A stretch of 33,406 bases of DNA from Hoeflea sp. BAL378 (GCF_000759435.1 NZ_JRJG01000058.1:1-33406); one strand, 5' to 3'. Positions 11,291 to 20,432 are shown, counted from the stretch's first letter. The notes: a model not told the origin generated them from the sequence alone. Made by a program: numbers and translations.

Positions 11291-13486
11291 ATGACACTGA
11301 AGACACGGATTTTCCTTCTCGCACCCCTGGCCATACTCGGCATGCTGGTGGTGGGGTCGATCTTCTATTTCGGCAACACGGTGGAGCAGAAATACCGCGC
11401 CGACCTCACCCGGATCGAGGGCCTTTACGGCCTCGAGCGCGACATCGAGACCTCGCTCCTGCAGGCCCGGCGCGCCGAGAAGGATTTCCTGCTGCGCGGC
11501 AAGGAAAGCGATGTCGGCCGCCATGCGGACGTGGTGACGGCGACCGCGGCAGAGATCGAGCAGCTCCACGCGACGATGACCGACATGTTCCCCTCCGACC
11601 TCGCCGGCCAGCTCGATGCGCTGAAATCAAGGTTCGCCGATTACGTCGCGGGCTTCGAGGCGCTGGTGGCGAAGAAGCGGCTGCTCGGCCTCGACGAGGA
11701 GGACGGGCTTCAGGGTTCCCTGCGCAGCGCGGTCAAGGCCGCCGAAAGCATGATGGACACGCTTGGCCAGCCCGAGCTCAACGTCAAGATGCTGATGATG
11801 CGGCGCCACGAGAAGGATTTCATCGCCCGCGTCGACGAGAAATACGTCACCAGCCTCAACGAGCGCGTCGCCGAATTCAAGCAGTTCCCGATCAGCTATT
11901 TCGGCACCCCCGAGAACCGCGACGCCATCTTCGGTCTGATCGACGCCTACCAGGCGGATTTCCAGGTGTTCGCGACCGCGACCCTCGAGGAGCGCGGGCT
12001 GAGGGAGGACCTGTCGGCGATCTACAAGGAGATCGAGCCTGTCTTCGAGGAAATCAAGGCCTTCGTCTTCGCCCAGAGGGACGCCACGGCGGCCGAGCTC
12101 GCCACGGCGCAGGTGAGCATCTTCAGGACGGTCATCATCGTCACGCTCGCCGCGATCCTCATCATCGGCGTTGTCGCGGTGCTGGTGGCCCGCTCGGTCG
12201 GCAAGCCGCTGGCCTCCACGGTGGCGGCGCTGCAGGCGCTCGCCCGCGGCGAAAGCGGGATCGTCATCGAGGGCAAGGCCCGCAAGGACGAGATCGGCGC
12301 CATCGCCACCGCCTTCGACGCCTGCCAGGCGCTGGCGGTGGAAAAGGCGCTGCGCGAGCAGCAGGAGGCCACCGCGCGCGAAGCCGGCGAGCGGCAGCGC
12401 CGCGCCGAGGAAGCCCGCCGCGACGCCGAGCGCCAGCGCGATCTCGAAACCGCCATCGGCGCCCTGGACGCGGCCCTGGGACGGCTGGCCGAAGGCGACC
12501 TGACGGCGACGATTTCAGAGCCGTTCGCCGGGGAACTCGACAATCTGCGCACCTCGTTCAATTCCTCCGTCGAACGGCTCAGCGAGACCCTGACCGAGGT
12601 CCGGCACAACACCGACAATATTTCCGCCAATTCCCGGGAGATGCTGTCGGCGGTGCAGGAACTGTCGAGCCGCACCGAGCGCCAGGCGGCGGCGCTCGAG
12701 GAAAGTTCGGCGGCGCTCGAGCAGATCAACGCCACGGTGGCGAGTTCCTCCAACCGCGCCCAGGATGCGACACGGATGATGGCCGAGGCCAGGTCGGCCA
12801 GCGATGCCTCCGCCAAGGTTGTCGCCAACACGGTCGACGCCATGGGCAACATCAAGGACGCGTCGGGCGAGATCTCCAAGATCATCGGCGTGATCGACGA
12901 GATCGCCTTCCAGACCAACCTGCTGGCGCTCAATGCCGGGGTCGAGGCGGCCCGGGCCGGCGAGGCGGGACGCGGTTTCGCCGTGGTCGCGCAGGAGGTG
13001 CGCGAACTCGCGCAGCGCTCCGCCACCGCCGCCAAGGAGATCAAGACGCTGATCGGCAAGTCCTCGACCGCGGTCGAAAGCGGCGTCGACCTGGTCCGGG
13101 CGACCGGGGATGCGCTCGGCACCATCACCGGCCATGTCATCGACATCAACGACCACATCCGCTCGATCGCCACCGCCGCCAAGGAGCAGTCCTCCGGCCT
13201 GCAGGAAGTCAGCTCCGCCGTCAGCCAGATGGATCAGGTCACGCAGCAGAACGCGGCCATGGTCGAGGAAGCCACGGCGCTGACCCACCGCCTGACCGAT
13301 GAGACCATCCAGTTGTCTTCCCTTGTCCAGCGCTTCCGGCTCGCCGGCGCGGGCGCGCGACCGGTCGGCCGCGGCGCCGCAATCCCGGCCCGGCCGTCGC
13401 CGGCCAAGGCGATGGTGCACAAGGTGCGCCAGGCCTTTGCCACGCAGGGGTCGGCCGCGGTCGAGCAGGAATGGTCGGAATTCTGA
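11291..13486 (+). CDS. Methyl-accepting chemotaxis protein, HBM-like sensor
   Basis: This is a 731-residue chemoreceptor with a membrane helix at residues 7-28 and a periplasmic region of about 245 residues. That region contains two related motifs, [11 protein letters not shown] and [11 protein letters not shown], the hallmark of helical bimodular (HBM) sensor domains, which stack two four-helix bundles. A second membrane helix follows at about 279-300, then HAMP, a charged coiled coil, and the conserved signalling tip ([19 protein letters not shown] near 535-560). HBM receptors studied elsewhere bind small organic acids, but the ligand here cannot be told. It ends in EWSEF like its neighbour. 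The ribosome site is weak. The signalling half is so like the upstream gene that tandem duplication with sensor replacement is likely. Confidence 0.93.
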   Translation: MTLKTRIFLLAPLAILGMLVVGSIFYFGNTVEQKYRADLTRIEGLYGLERDIETSLLQARRAEKDFLLRGKESDVGRHADVVTATAAEIEQLHATMTDMFPSDLAGQLDALKSRFADYVAGFEALVAKKRLLGLDEEDGLQGSLRSAVKAAESMMDTLGQPELNVKMLMMRRHEKDFIARVDEKYVTSLNERVAEFKQFPISYFGTPENRDAIFGLIDAYQADFQVFATATLEERGLREDLSAIYKEIEPVFEEIKAFVFAQRDATAAELATAQVSIFRTVIIVTLAAILIIGVVAVLVARSVGKPLASTVAALQALARGESGIVIEGKARKDEIGAIATAFDACQALAVEKALREQQEATAREAGERQRRAEEARRDAERQRDLETAIGALDAALGRLAEGDLTATISEPFAGELDNLRTSFNSSVERLSETLTEVRHNTDNISANSREMLSAVQELSSRTERQAAALEESSAALEQINATVASSSNRAQDATRMMAEARSASDASAKVVANTVDAMGNIKDASGEISKIIGVIDEIAFQTNLLALNAGVEAARAGEAGRGFAVVAQEVRELAQRSATAAKEIKTLIGKSSTAVESGVDLVRATGDALGTITGHVIDINDHIRSIATAAKEQSSGLQEVSSAVSQMDQVTQQNAAMVEEATALTHRLTDETIQLSSLVQRFRLAGAGARPVGRGAAIPARPSPAKAMVHKVRQAFATQGSAAVEQEWSEF

Positions 13487-13512
13487 GCCTGCGCACGCCT
13501 CTGAGGCGATAG

Positions 13513-13540
13513 CGGCCGGGTGCCTCAGGGCTCCCGGCCG
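13513..13540. terminator. Hairpin between convergent genes
   Basis: The arms cggccggg-t-gcc and ggc-t-cccggccg pair with one T-T mismatch around the loop tcag. The stem follows the chemoreceptor stop codon by 26 bases, and its loop contains the stop codon of the convergent MscS-family gene. There is no T-run, so it is only a candidate bidirectional stop. Confidence 0.5.
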
Positions 13541-14874
13541 TCTGCATCCCCGTCCTCCGCTTCCGGCGCGTCGCGGCGCACCACCTCGACCGGCGTGCGC
13601 ATCACGATCTCTCGGTGCGGGAAGGGGATCTTGATCCCGTTTTCCTTGAAAATGTCCCACAGCGCCAGCAGCACCTGGCCGCGCACATTGGTCAGGCCCG
13701 CCTGCGGGTCGGTGATCCAGAAGCGCAGCTTGAAATCGAGCGAGGAGGCACCGAAGCCGGTCATCCAGCACACCGGCGGCCGGTCGGTCAGCACCCGGCC
13801 GACGGAGCCCGCGGCGGTGATGGCGAGCCGCGTCACCTCGTGCGGGTCGCTGTCGTAGGAGACGCCGAAATCGACGTCGAGGCGCACCAGGCGGTCGGAG
13901 AAGGACCAGTTGACCACCTGCTGGGTGATGAAATCCTCGTTCGGGATCAGGTATTCGCGGCCGTCGCGGGTGATCACCGAGACGAAGCGGGCGCGCAGCT
14001 CGCGGATCCAGCCGAAGGTCTCGCCGAGCTCGATCGTGTCGCCCGGCTTGATCGAGCGGTCGACCAGGATGATGACGCCGGAGATGAAGTTGGACACCAC
14101 CTTCTGCAGGCCGAAGCCCAGGCCGACGCCGACCGCGCCCGAGAACACCGTGAGCGCGGTGAGGTCGATGCCGGTCGAGGACAGCGCCATCATCAGCGCC
14201 ACCGCGATCAGGCCGATCTTGACCACCTTGCCGGCCAGCACCTTGAAGGAGGGCGAGAGATCCTCGATCAGCGTGATGCGGGCATCGAGGAAATTGCCCA
14301 GCAGATTGGCGACCCAGAGGAAGCCGGCGGTGACGAGCGCGGTGCGCAGCACGAACAGCGCCGAGATCCGGAGGTCGCCCACCTGGAAGGCGAGCTGGTC
14401 CAGGAACGCCGCCGCCTCGGGCCTGAGGTCGAGGATGCCGAGCGCCACATAGGTGAAGATCGCCAGCGCGATCAGCCGGGCGAGCGTCTTGTTGTGGATG
14501 ATCCGGCTCGACACCGCGATGGCGAGCCAGGCCGAGCCCAGCGCCAGGGCCAGCGCCAGCAGATAGGTGCGCGAGGGCCAGGTCAGCTCCAGCACCACCT
14601 GCCAGGCGAGCGCCAGGAAGGCCAGGAAGATCACCCAGTTGATGCGGCGCATGAAGGCGATGATCACCCTGAGCAGGCCGGGCTTGCCCTTGATCGCCCG
14701 GGCGCGCGCGTCGAGCCAGGGCTCGAGCCGGAGCGAGATCAGCCAGGCCGCGAGATAGCAGCCGGCCAGGATGGCGATCTGGTAATAGGTCCAGGGCTGG
14801 GCGAAATAGGACGCGGCGTCATCGAACAGCGCCATCAGGCTTTGCGTCAGGCGGGGCAGGTCGATGGTTTCCAT
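13525..14874 (-). CDS. MscS-family mechanosensitive channel protein
   Basis: This 449-residue inner-membrane protein has about four N-terminal helices followed by the MscS pore and beta domain. The pore helix and glycine-rich segment read LSGAVGVGLGFG-like (FSGAVGVGLGFGLQKVVSNF), followed by VDRSIKPGDTIELG and then LIPNEDFITQQVVNWS. These are the standard MscS signatures. It would open under membrane tension to release solutes during osmotic downshock. The start at 14874 (METIDLPRL) is chosen because hydrophobic helices follow and the longer frame is Arg/Pro-rich read-through; the ribosome site is weak. It is divergent from the MATE exporter. The stop codon lies within a hairpin loop shared with the chemoreceptor gene end. 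Confidence 0.93.
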   Translation of the reverse strand: METIDLPRLTQSLMALFDDAASYFAQPWTYYQIAILAGCYLAAWLISLRLEPWLDARARAIKGKPGLLRVIIAFMRRINWVIFLAFLALAWQVVLELTWPSRTYLLALALALGSAWLAIAVSSRIIHNKTLARLIALAIFTYVALGILDLRPEAAAFLDQLAFQVGDLRISALFVLRTALVTAGFLWVANLLGNFLDARITLIEDLSPSFKVLAGKVVKIGLIAVALMMALSSTGIDLTALTVFSGAVGVGLGFGLQKVVSNFISGVIILVDRSIKPGDTIELGETFGWIRELRARFVSVITRDGREYLIPNEDFITQQVVNWSFSDRLVRLDVDFGVSYDSDPHEVTRLAITAAGSVGRVLTDRPPVCWMTGFGASSLDFKLRFWITDPQAGLTNVRGQVLLALWDIFKENGIKIPFPHREIVMRTPVEVVRRDAPEAEDGDADGREP

Positions 14875-15085
14875 CCGGCCATTATGCGGGGGAAGCAGCG
14901 CTTTGAGAAGCGCTGATATGGGGCCTTCACCGGGCCGACGGCGGCGGGCGCCCGCGGGCGCGCCATGGCATTTGCGGCACACCGGCGGCCGCGTTTCCGC
15001 CCGCGCGCCTGGCCGCCGCACGGGGAGCCTTGCCAGCCTTGCGGCGGGGAGGCATAAGCGCCTCTCCAGTCACGGGATCGGGCCA

Positions 15086-16471
15086 ATGGGCATTACACTG
15101 ACGGCGACACGGGACGGCCAGAGCTGGGGCGCGCATGTGCGCGCCACGCTGGCGCTCGGCCTGCCGCTGGTCGGCACCCAGATCGCCCAGATCGCCATGA
15201 CCACCACCGACGTGATCATGCTCGGATGGTACGGCACCGCGGAGCTGGCGGCCACCGTGCTCGGCTCGCAGGCCTTCTTCATCGTCTATATTTTCGGTGT
15301 CGGCTTCGCCAGCGCCATCCTGCCGCTCGCCGCCCAGGCGGAGGGCCGCAACGACCCCACCCATGTGCGCCGTTCGGTGCGGATGGGGATGTGGATCCTG
15401 CTCCTCTACGCCGTCCTGGTGATGCCGATCCTGTGGCAGCTCGAGCCGATCCTGATCGCGCTCGGCCAGAAGCCGGAGCTCGCGGCGCTCGCCAGCGATT
15501 ACATCCGCATCGTGCAATGGGGCATGTTCCCGGCGCTGATGATGATGGCGCTGAGATCCTTCTTCGCCGCGCGCTCGCGGGCGGGCATCGTGCTGTGGTC
15601 GGCGCTGGCCGGCACGCTGATCAACGGCGTGCTCAATTATGCGCTGATCTTCGGCCAGTTCGGCGCGCCGGAATTGGGCGTGCGCGGCGCCGCCATCGCC
15701 ACGGTGGCGAGCTCCACGGCGATCTTCGCGATCATGGCCGGCTGGGCCGTGCTGCACCCGCTCCACCGCGACTACCGGGTGTTCCAGCGCTTCTGGCGGC
15801 CGGAATGGCCGGCCTTCTTCGAAGTGTTCCGGCTGGGCGTGCCGATCGGCTTCACGATCCTCGCCGAAGTCGGGCTGTTCATGGCGGCGTCCTTGATGAT
15901 GGGCTGGCTCGGCACCGTCTCGCTCGCCGCCCACGGCATCGCCATCCAGCTCGCCTCGATCAGCTTCATGATCCCGCTCGGCCTGTCGCACGCCGCCACG
16001 GTGCGCGTCGGCCAGGCCTATGGCCGCGGCGACATGGAGGGGCTGGCGCGCGCCGCGCACACGGTGATGGGCCTGTCGGTGGTGATCTCGTTCGCCGCGG
16101 CCAGCCTGTTCTGGCTGGTCCCGGAAGCGCTGGTCGGCCTGTTCGTCGACGACGCCAATGTCGATGCGGCGGAACTGATCGCGGTCGCGGTGCCGCTGCT
16201 CATGGTCGCCGCCGCCTTCCAGCTTGTCGACGCCATCCAGGTGGTGGGCTCGGGCCTGCTGCGCGGCATCAAGGACACGCGCATCCCGATGGTCATCGCC
16301 GTGATCAGCTACTGGCCCATCGGCCTGTCCGCCGCCTATGGCCTCGGCTTCGGCCTGGGCTGGGGCGGCCCCGGCATCTGGGCCGGCCTGGCGCTCGGGC
16401 TGGGCGTGGCGGCGCTGCTGTTGAACCTGCGGTTTGCGAACCGGCACCTGTTTCTGGATGTGAAGGGGTAG
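15086..16471 (+). CDS. MATE-family efflux transporter
   Basis: This 461-residue, roughly twelve-helix membrane protein has the MATE-family pattern. It opens MGITLTATRDGQSWGAHVRATLALGLPLVGTQIAQIAMTTTDVIMLGWYG, and the second half repeats the motif with GVPIGFTILAEVGLFMAASLMMGWLG. MATE proteins expel cationic drugs or metabolites in exchange for protons or sodium. The sequence resembles the NorM-like branch, but the substrate cannot be predicted. The start at 15086 is where similarity begins; the upstream reading frame overlaps the divergent channel gene and is not protein-like. The ribosome site is weak (GGGATCGGG). A GC-rich stem without Ts (gggcggg/cccgccc) follows the stop codon. Confidence 0.94.
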   Translation: MGITLTATRDGQSWGAHVRATLALGLPLVGTQIAQIAMTTTDVIMLGWYGTAELAATVLGSQAFFIVYIFGVGFASAILPLAAQAEGRNDPTHVRRSVRMGMWILLLYAVLVMPILWQLEPILIALGQKPELAALASDYIRIVQWGMFPALMMMALRSFFAARSRAGIVLWSALAGTLINGVLNYALIFGQFGAPELGVRGAAIATVASSTAIFAIMAGWAVLHPLHRDYRVFQRFWRPEWPAFFEVFRLGVPIGFTILAEVGLFMAASLMMGWLGTVSLAAHGIAIQLASISFMIPLGLSHAATVRVGQAYGRGDMEGLARAAHTVMGLSVVISFAAASLFWLVPEALVGLFVDDANVDAAELIAVAVPLLMVAAAFQLVDAIQVVGSGLLRGIKDTRIPMVIAVISYWPIGLSAAYGLGFGLGWGGPGIWAGLALGLGVAALLLNLRFANRHLFLDVKG

Positions 16472-16614
16472 GGCGGGGGCCCGCCCGTGGTCGCCGGATG
16501 CGATCCCGGGGCCGGTCGGCGGACCACTTTCCCGCGCCTCGCGGCCGGAAAACGGTCCGCTGCCTGACGTCGCCTCGGCTCCAAGATCCGGGAATCACAG
16601 GGCCCGGTTGACCC

Positions 16615-17268
16615 TCATTGGTCCAGCTTTGTCGACACGATCTTGGCGACCAGATGGACCAGGTTCCTGGCTTCGAAGCGGGTTTTCAGTTTCTCGATCC
16701 GGTGTTCGATGGACCTCGGGGACAGCTCGAGCATTTCGGCGATTTCCTTCGCCGTATGGCCCTCGATCAGGAGCTGAACGATCCCCTCGTCCGTCAGGTC
16801 GACATTCCTGCCCTGGTGATAGGGAATGGCGAACCGGCCCTCTTTGAGACTCAGGCACCATTTGGGAACACCATCGGTTTTTTGCGGAATGATCAGGCGC
16901 TCATACCCGACTCTCACTCCAAGCAGTTTGATTTTCACGAAATCGATGGAGGGGCTTTTCGAATTGATTGCCGTTTTGAATGCAGGAATGACGTTCCGGT
17001 CGATGAAGGATCTGTCAAGATCGCCCAGCAGGGAATCCGGATAGTTGGACAGCATCGCTTTCAGAACGTCACTTTTGTAGGAAAACTGCTTTACGCGCGC
17101 AAAGCGCCACTCATAGGGATCGCTCGAGACTGTCTCCACGATGGACAGGCCCATCTTGATGCTGACCTCCCTGATGATCGGTCCGTAGAGGTCCTTCGGC
17201 GTTTCCAGGGACTCGGACTGAACCCACATATCGATAAGCTGGTTGCAAAGGGTATTGAATGAAGCCAT
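16615..17268 (-). CDS. PAS-like / LuxR-type HTH transcriptional regulator
   Basis: This is a 217-residue regulator. The C-terminal 65 residues form a LuxR/GerE helix-turn-helix (LTDEGIVQLLIEGHTAKEIAEML, then SPRSIEHRIEKLKTRF). The N-terminal 150 residues look like a divergent PAS domain (EWRFARVKQFSYKSDVL, then GYERLIIPQKTDGVPKWCLSL), though this is by eye only. No phospho-receiver or autoinducer-binding domain is evident. The start at 17268 is a choice over the ATG at 17346, since it gives a natural N-terminus; its ribosome site is weak. It is divergent from the flagellin gene and is a candidate regulator of it. Base composition is lower in GC than the surrounding core genes. Confidence 0.82.
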   Translation of the reverse strand: MASFNTLCNQLIDMWVQSESLETPKDLYGPIIREVSIKMGLSIVETVSSDPYEWRFARVKQFSYKSDVLKAMLSNYPDSLLGDLDRSFIDRNVIPAFKTAINSKSPSIDFVKIKLLGVRVGYERLIIPQKTDGVPKWCLSLKEGRFAIPYHQGRNVDLTDEGIVQLLIEGHTAKEIAEMLELSPRSIEHRIEKLKTRFEARNLVHLVAKIVSTKLDQ

Positions 17269-17311
17269 AGGCGCACTGAAAGGGTCGGCCCGATCGAGAG
17301 TCAATCGAAAG

Positions 17312-17327
17312 TTGCATGGCCGTGCAA
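17312..17327. promoter_or_regulatory. 16-bp imperfect dyad, candidate operator
   Basis: TTGCATGGCCGTGCAA pairs at 7 of 8 positions around a GGCC centre. It lies 44 bases upstream of the LuxR-type regulator start and well upstream of the flagellin gene, within the shared 311-base divergent gap (17269-17579). Size and placement fit a dimeric regulator site; which protein binds is unknown. Confidence 0.4.
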
Positions 17328-17483
17328 ATTTGTGTCGCAAAATCAACGATCAGATTGAAAAGCCGGCACCCCGGCCGTGGCGAGATTTTTTCCCGCATGA
17401 TCGCCACCCTGCTCTGACGGGCAACACGCAGACCCATGGGGATCGTTATGCGAAGCGCCGTATTTTTACCGTCCCATTCAGCT

Positions 17484-17512
17484 TTGTCTGTTAACCTTTT
17501 GTGAACCATATT
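17484..17512 (+). promoter_or_regulatory. Candidate flagellin promoter with CtrA-like direct repeat
   Basis: TTGTCT and CATATT are separated by 17 bases, a moderate sigma-70-like match. Overlapping this is TTAACC-TTTTG-TGAACC (17491-17507), a direct repeat with the 11-base period of CtrA boxes and 11 of 12 consensus positions. Transcription would begin near 17519, giving a leader of about 60 bases that lacks an obvious Shine-Dalgarno sequence. Confidence 0.4.
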
Positions 17513-17579
17513 GCGCCGGTCGGGTCATGGCTCGACCACTATTCCGGCATCCGGGTTTTCATACTTTTTGCGTGTTCCT

Positions 17580-19346
17580 ATGACGAGTATCCACACCAAT
17601 ATTTCAGCAATTTCGGCGCTTCACACCCTGCGCTCGATCACGTCGGAATTGTCTGAGGCGCAAAATCGCGTCAGTTCCGGCCTGCGGGTGCAAACCGCAT
17701 CGGACAATTCCGCCTATTGGTCGATCTCCACGACCATGCGCTCGGACAATCTGGCGCTGGCCGCCGTGACCGATGCGCTCGGTCTGGGCGCCGCGAAAGT
17801 CGATGTCGCCTATACGGGGATGGAATCGGTCATCGACATCCTTGGCGATTTCAATGCCAAGCTCGTGGCTGCCAAGGAGCCAGGCGTCGACAAGGCGAAA
17901 ATCCAGAAGGAGCTTGCGGAGCTCAGGAACCAGGTGGTCAGTATCGCGTCGTCCGCGAGTTTTAACGGACAGAACTGGCTCTCCACCGACATCCCCGACA
18001 TTTTCGACGAGACCCTCAACCGCACCTCCGTGGTGTCCTCTTTCGTTCGCAATGCCGGCGGCGGCGTCGCCGTCAAATCGCTCGAGGTCTCGCTGGCGGA
18101 AATGGCGCTGTTCAACGGGAACGGGGGAGGGGTGTTGCAGGCCGACCCGCGCGATTTCAAGACCGTTGGCGGTCTGCGCTATGCCTATACGAGCTACAGC
18201 GACGGCACGCAGGCAATGAGCAACCACCCGGTCAACCAGCAGGGCAACAGGCCGAGTTATCAGACATTCACCTTTTCGGGCGCTCTCACCTTCGGGGCCG
18301 CGGATACGATTTCCTTCGATATCATCGTGGATGCCGACGACCCTGCCGATGTTCCCCCGCCCCACAGCACCGGCGTGTCGAAGACAGTGACGATCAACCG
18401 CGCCACGGTCGACGCCGCGCTCGGGACGAGCGACGGCGTGATTGCCGACTACAAGCAGTACAGGTCGGTGATCGCCCGTGCGATGCAGACCAGCGGCGCA
18501 AGTGCCAATGCCAGTGTCACCACGTTCACGACATGGGATCAGGCTGTCAAAGATTTCGTCGACGTCCCGAATGTGATCGGCTTCAATACCTATGAAAACT
18601 CCGGCCTCAACGGCTCATCAATTCAAATCACCAATGTTTCTAGCACCATTGGCACCGGTCTGGCTGCAACTTCCGTTAATTACGGCCCGCGCCGTTCTGA
18701 CATGACGCTGAGTTTCCAGCCTTTCACCGTCTATTCCGATACGGTGGTCAGCTTCAGATTTGCGGTCGAAGATGAGCCGCCGGTGCGATATTCTTTCGAC
18801 AAGGGCTACGTGAACAACCTTTTGGGGATCACGTCAGGCGAGATTTCCACATCGGCCGAAATGACGCTTCTTCTCAATTCGCTGATCAACCGCAGCGACG
18901 TGACCATCACGGATACAGGACCAGGGACCATAAGCGTTGAGCCCGATCCCAACCTGCACAAGAAAGCCGGCGCAAAAAGCGGGATCGCCATTACGGGTGT
19001 CAATGTCAGCATCGAGCCTATCGCCACCCGCAATTTCATCGACATAGATGTCGAACAACACCCCGACACGATAGATGCGTATATTGACTACATGACGATC
19101 GTGACGGGCAAGATCATCGATTCCGCCGCCACTCTGGGTGCTTTGCAGAAGAGGATCGAAATTCAATCCGACTTCACCCTGAAACTGAGGGACAAGATCG
19201 ACATCGGTGTGGGGCGACTTGTCGATGCCGACATGCATGAGGAATCCGCCCGGCTCAAGGCGTTGCAGACGCAAGAGCAGCTTGCCAGTCAGGCGCTGCA
19301 GATCGCCAATTCGGAATCAAAGAGCATGCTCTCCCTGTTCCAGTGA
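17580..19346 (+). CDS. Flagellin with enlarged central domain
   Basis: This 588-residue protein has flagellin ends. Residues 1-140 match rhizobial FlaA-type flagellins (MTSIHTNISAISALHTLRSI, SSGLRVQTASDNSAYWSIST, DALGLGAAKVDVAYTGM). The last 90 residues form the matching D0/D1 helices (GRLVDADMHEESARLKALQT, LASQALQIANSES). The 350-residue middle is much longer than in typical rhizobial flagellins of roughly 300-400 residues in total, is beta-rich and Ser/Thr-rich, and is not recognised. It is predicted to form or decorate the filament surface. No flagellar assembly gene lies nearby. GC content is lower than in the core genes. The start at 17580 matches the family N-terminus; no ribosome site stands out. 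Confidence 0.9.
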   Translation: MTSIHTNISAISALHTLRSITSELSEAQNRVSSGLRVQTASDNSAYWSISTTMRSDNLALAAVTDALGLGAAKVDVAYTGMESVIDILGDFNAKLVAAKEPGVDKAKIQKELAELRNQVVSIASSASFNGQNWLSTDIPDIFDETLNRTSVVSSFVRNAGGGVAVKSLEVSLAEMALFNGNGGGVLQADPRDFKTVGGLRYAYTSYSDGTQAMSNHPVNQQGNRPSYQTFTFSGALTFGAADTISFDIIVDADDPADVPPPHSTGVSKTVTINRATVDAALGTSDGVIADYKQYRSVIARAMQTSGASANASVTTFTTWDQAVKDFVDVPNVIGFNTYENSGLNGSSIQITNVSSTIGTGLAATSVNYGPRRSDMTLSFQPFTVYSDTVVSFRFAVEDEPPVRYSFDKGYVNNLLGITSGEISTSAEMTLLLNSLINRSDVTITDTGPGTISVEPDPNLHKKAGAKSGIAITGVNVSIEPIATRNFIDIDVEQHPDTIDAYIDYMTIVTGKIIDSAATLGALQKRIEIQSDFTLKLRDKIDIGVGRLVDADMHEESARLKALQTQEQLASQALQIANSESKSMLSLFQ

Positions 19347-19499
19347 TCCCGGTGGATCCTTCCGTTGCCCCCGACGCTCACGGCTCGGGGGGAAGCTTCC
19401 CATGGCTCGGATCTCACTTGGAATGATGCGCCCACCCGGCTCAGGCTGGGTGAAACCGGCAAGTTTCATGGCAGGCGACTGTCTGCATGAGGCCGACAT

Positions 19500-20432
19500 C
19501 TAGAGGCCCGCGTGTTCATATCGGTTGCGGAGCGTATTTCGCAATCTTGGGGAAACGAATTCGTCGTTCAGGATCTTTTCAAAAATGAATTTTTCCTGTT
19601 CGGTCAATGCGGTTTTCTCGGGTTCTTTTCCCTTGATGAAAACCACTGCGAGCGTGTTGCGCAGGGTCTTGAACTTTTCAGTTTCTGTCGATGCCAACTC
19701 TTTGTAGTAATCAAACGTCTCTTTATTGATCAATTCCATGTCGCTGCTGTTGAGAAACGAAACATTCTCGAGAAGCATCCTTGATGCCATAATGAGGTCA
19801 AGGGTGTAGAAATCATCGTTTTCCTTGGCGTATTTCCAAACGAGATAAATGACGCCGATCAGGGATTCGTTGTCGATTTCAAACTTCGAATTGAAGTAGT
19901 CGTCGCCGTAGTCAAACGGGTCGATTTCCTGCAGAACGGCATCCAGTATTTTCTGGGAGACGATGTTGTAGGCGCAGGTGTTTTTGGCGTCGTCCAGCAG
20001 ATAGTTGTACGAGAGAAAATAGGACAGCCTTTCGAGGAAAACGGACGAAATCGGGTATGATCCCTCATACTCAATCCCGTGCTCGTGGGTCTTGTTCGTT
20101 TTCGGAATCAACTCCAAAACCTCATGCAGCAGGGCATGGGCGGCCTTCTTGTCCGACGGAAGCAGAGATTTGAACGTCTCGATCTCATGGTTTTTCCTGT
20201 CGATTATCTTCTCGTATTTGACTTCCATGTCTTGAAGGGTCTCGATCTCCTTTCTGAGTTGACCAACCTGTTCGGCGAGAACTGTTCTTGATCTTCCGAT
20301 TTTGTTCTTGTCTCTGACCAGCTTGGAAACCTTGGCAATAAAAGCAAATATTGCGCCCAATTGGACGACGTTCAGAATGGCGGCTACTTTGAAGAATAGG
20401 CTGCTTTCAACTAGGGCAATCAAATCATTCAC
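19500..20432 (-). CDS. Membrane-anchored coiled-coil protein of unknown function
   Basis: I do not recognise this 310-residue protein. It has one hydrophobic helix at about residues 14-36 (KVAAILNVVQLGAIFAFIAKV), then a basic stretch. A coiled coil follows at about 45-95 (LAEQVGQLRKEIETLQDM and onward). The remaining 200 residues are soluble and mainly helical, rich in Asp, Glu, Lys, Tyr and Phe. The topology suggests a short outer N-terminus and a large cytoplasmic part. A GTG start at 20432 is chosen because GGAAGGG precedes it by 8 bases; an ATG at 20483 would extend it by 17 residues. The gene is low in GC: 22 of the 60 bases from 19681 are G or C, against 39 of 60 from 31381 in rpoD, which hints at horizontal transfer. 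It is convergent with the flagellin gene. Confidence 0.75.
   Translation of the reverse strand: MNDLIALVESSLFFKVAAILNVVQLGAIFAFIAKVSKLVRDKNKIGRSRTVLAEQVGQLRKEIETLQDMEVKYEKIIDRKNHEIETFKSLLPSDKKAAHALLHEVLELIPKTNKTHEHGIEYEGSYPISSVFLERLSYFLSYNYLLDDAKNTCAYNIVSQKILDAVLQEIDPFDYGDDYFNSKFEIDNESLIGVIYLVWKYAKENDDFYTLDLIMASRMLLENVSFLNSSDMELINKETFDYYKELASTETEKFKTLRNTLAVVFIKGKEPEKTALTEQEKFIFEKILNDEFVSPRLRNTLRNRYEHAGL

Noticed and set aside
9017-13486. The two chemoreceptors as a frameshifted single gene
   Set aside because: Each has its own membrane helices, HAMP, signalling tip and EWSEF end, and a strong terminator lies between them.
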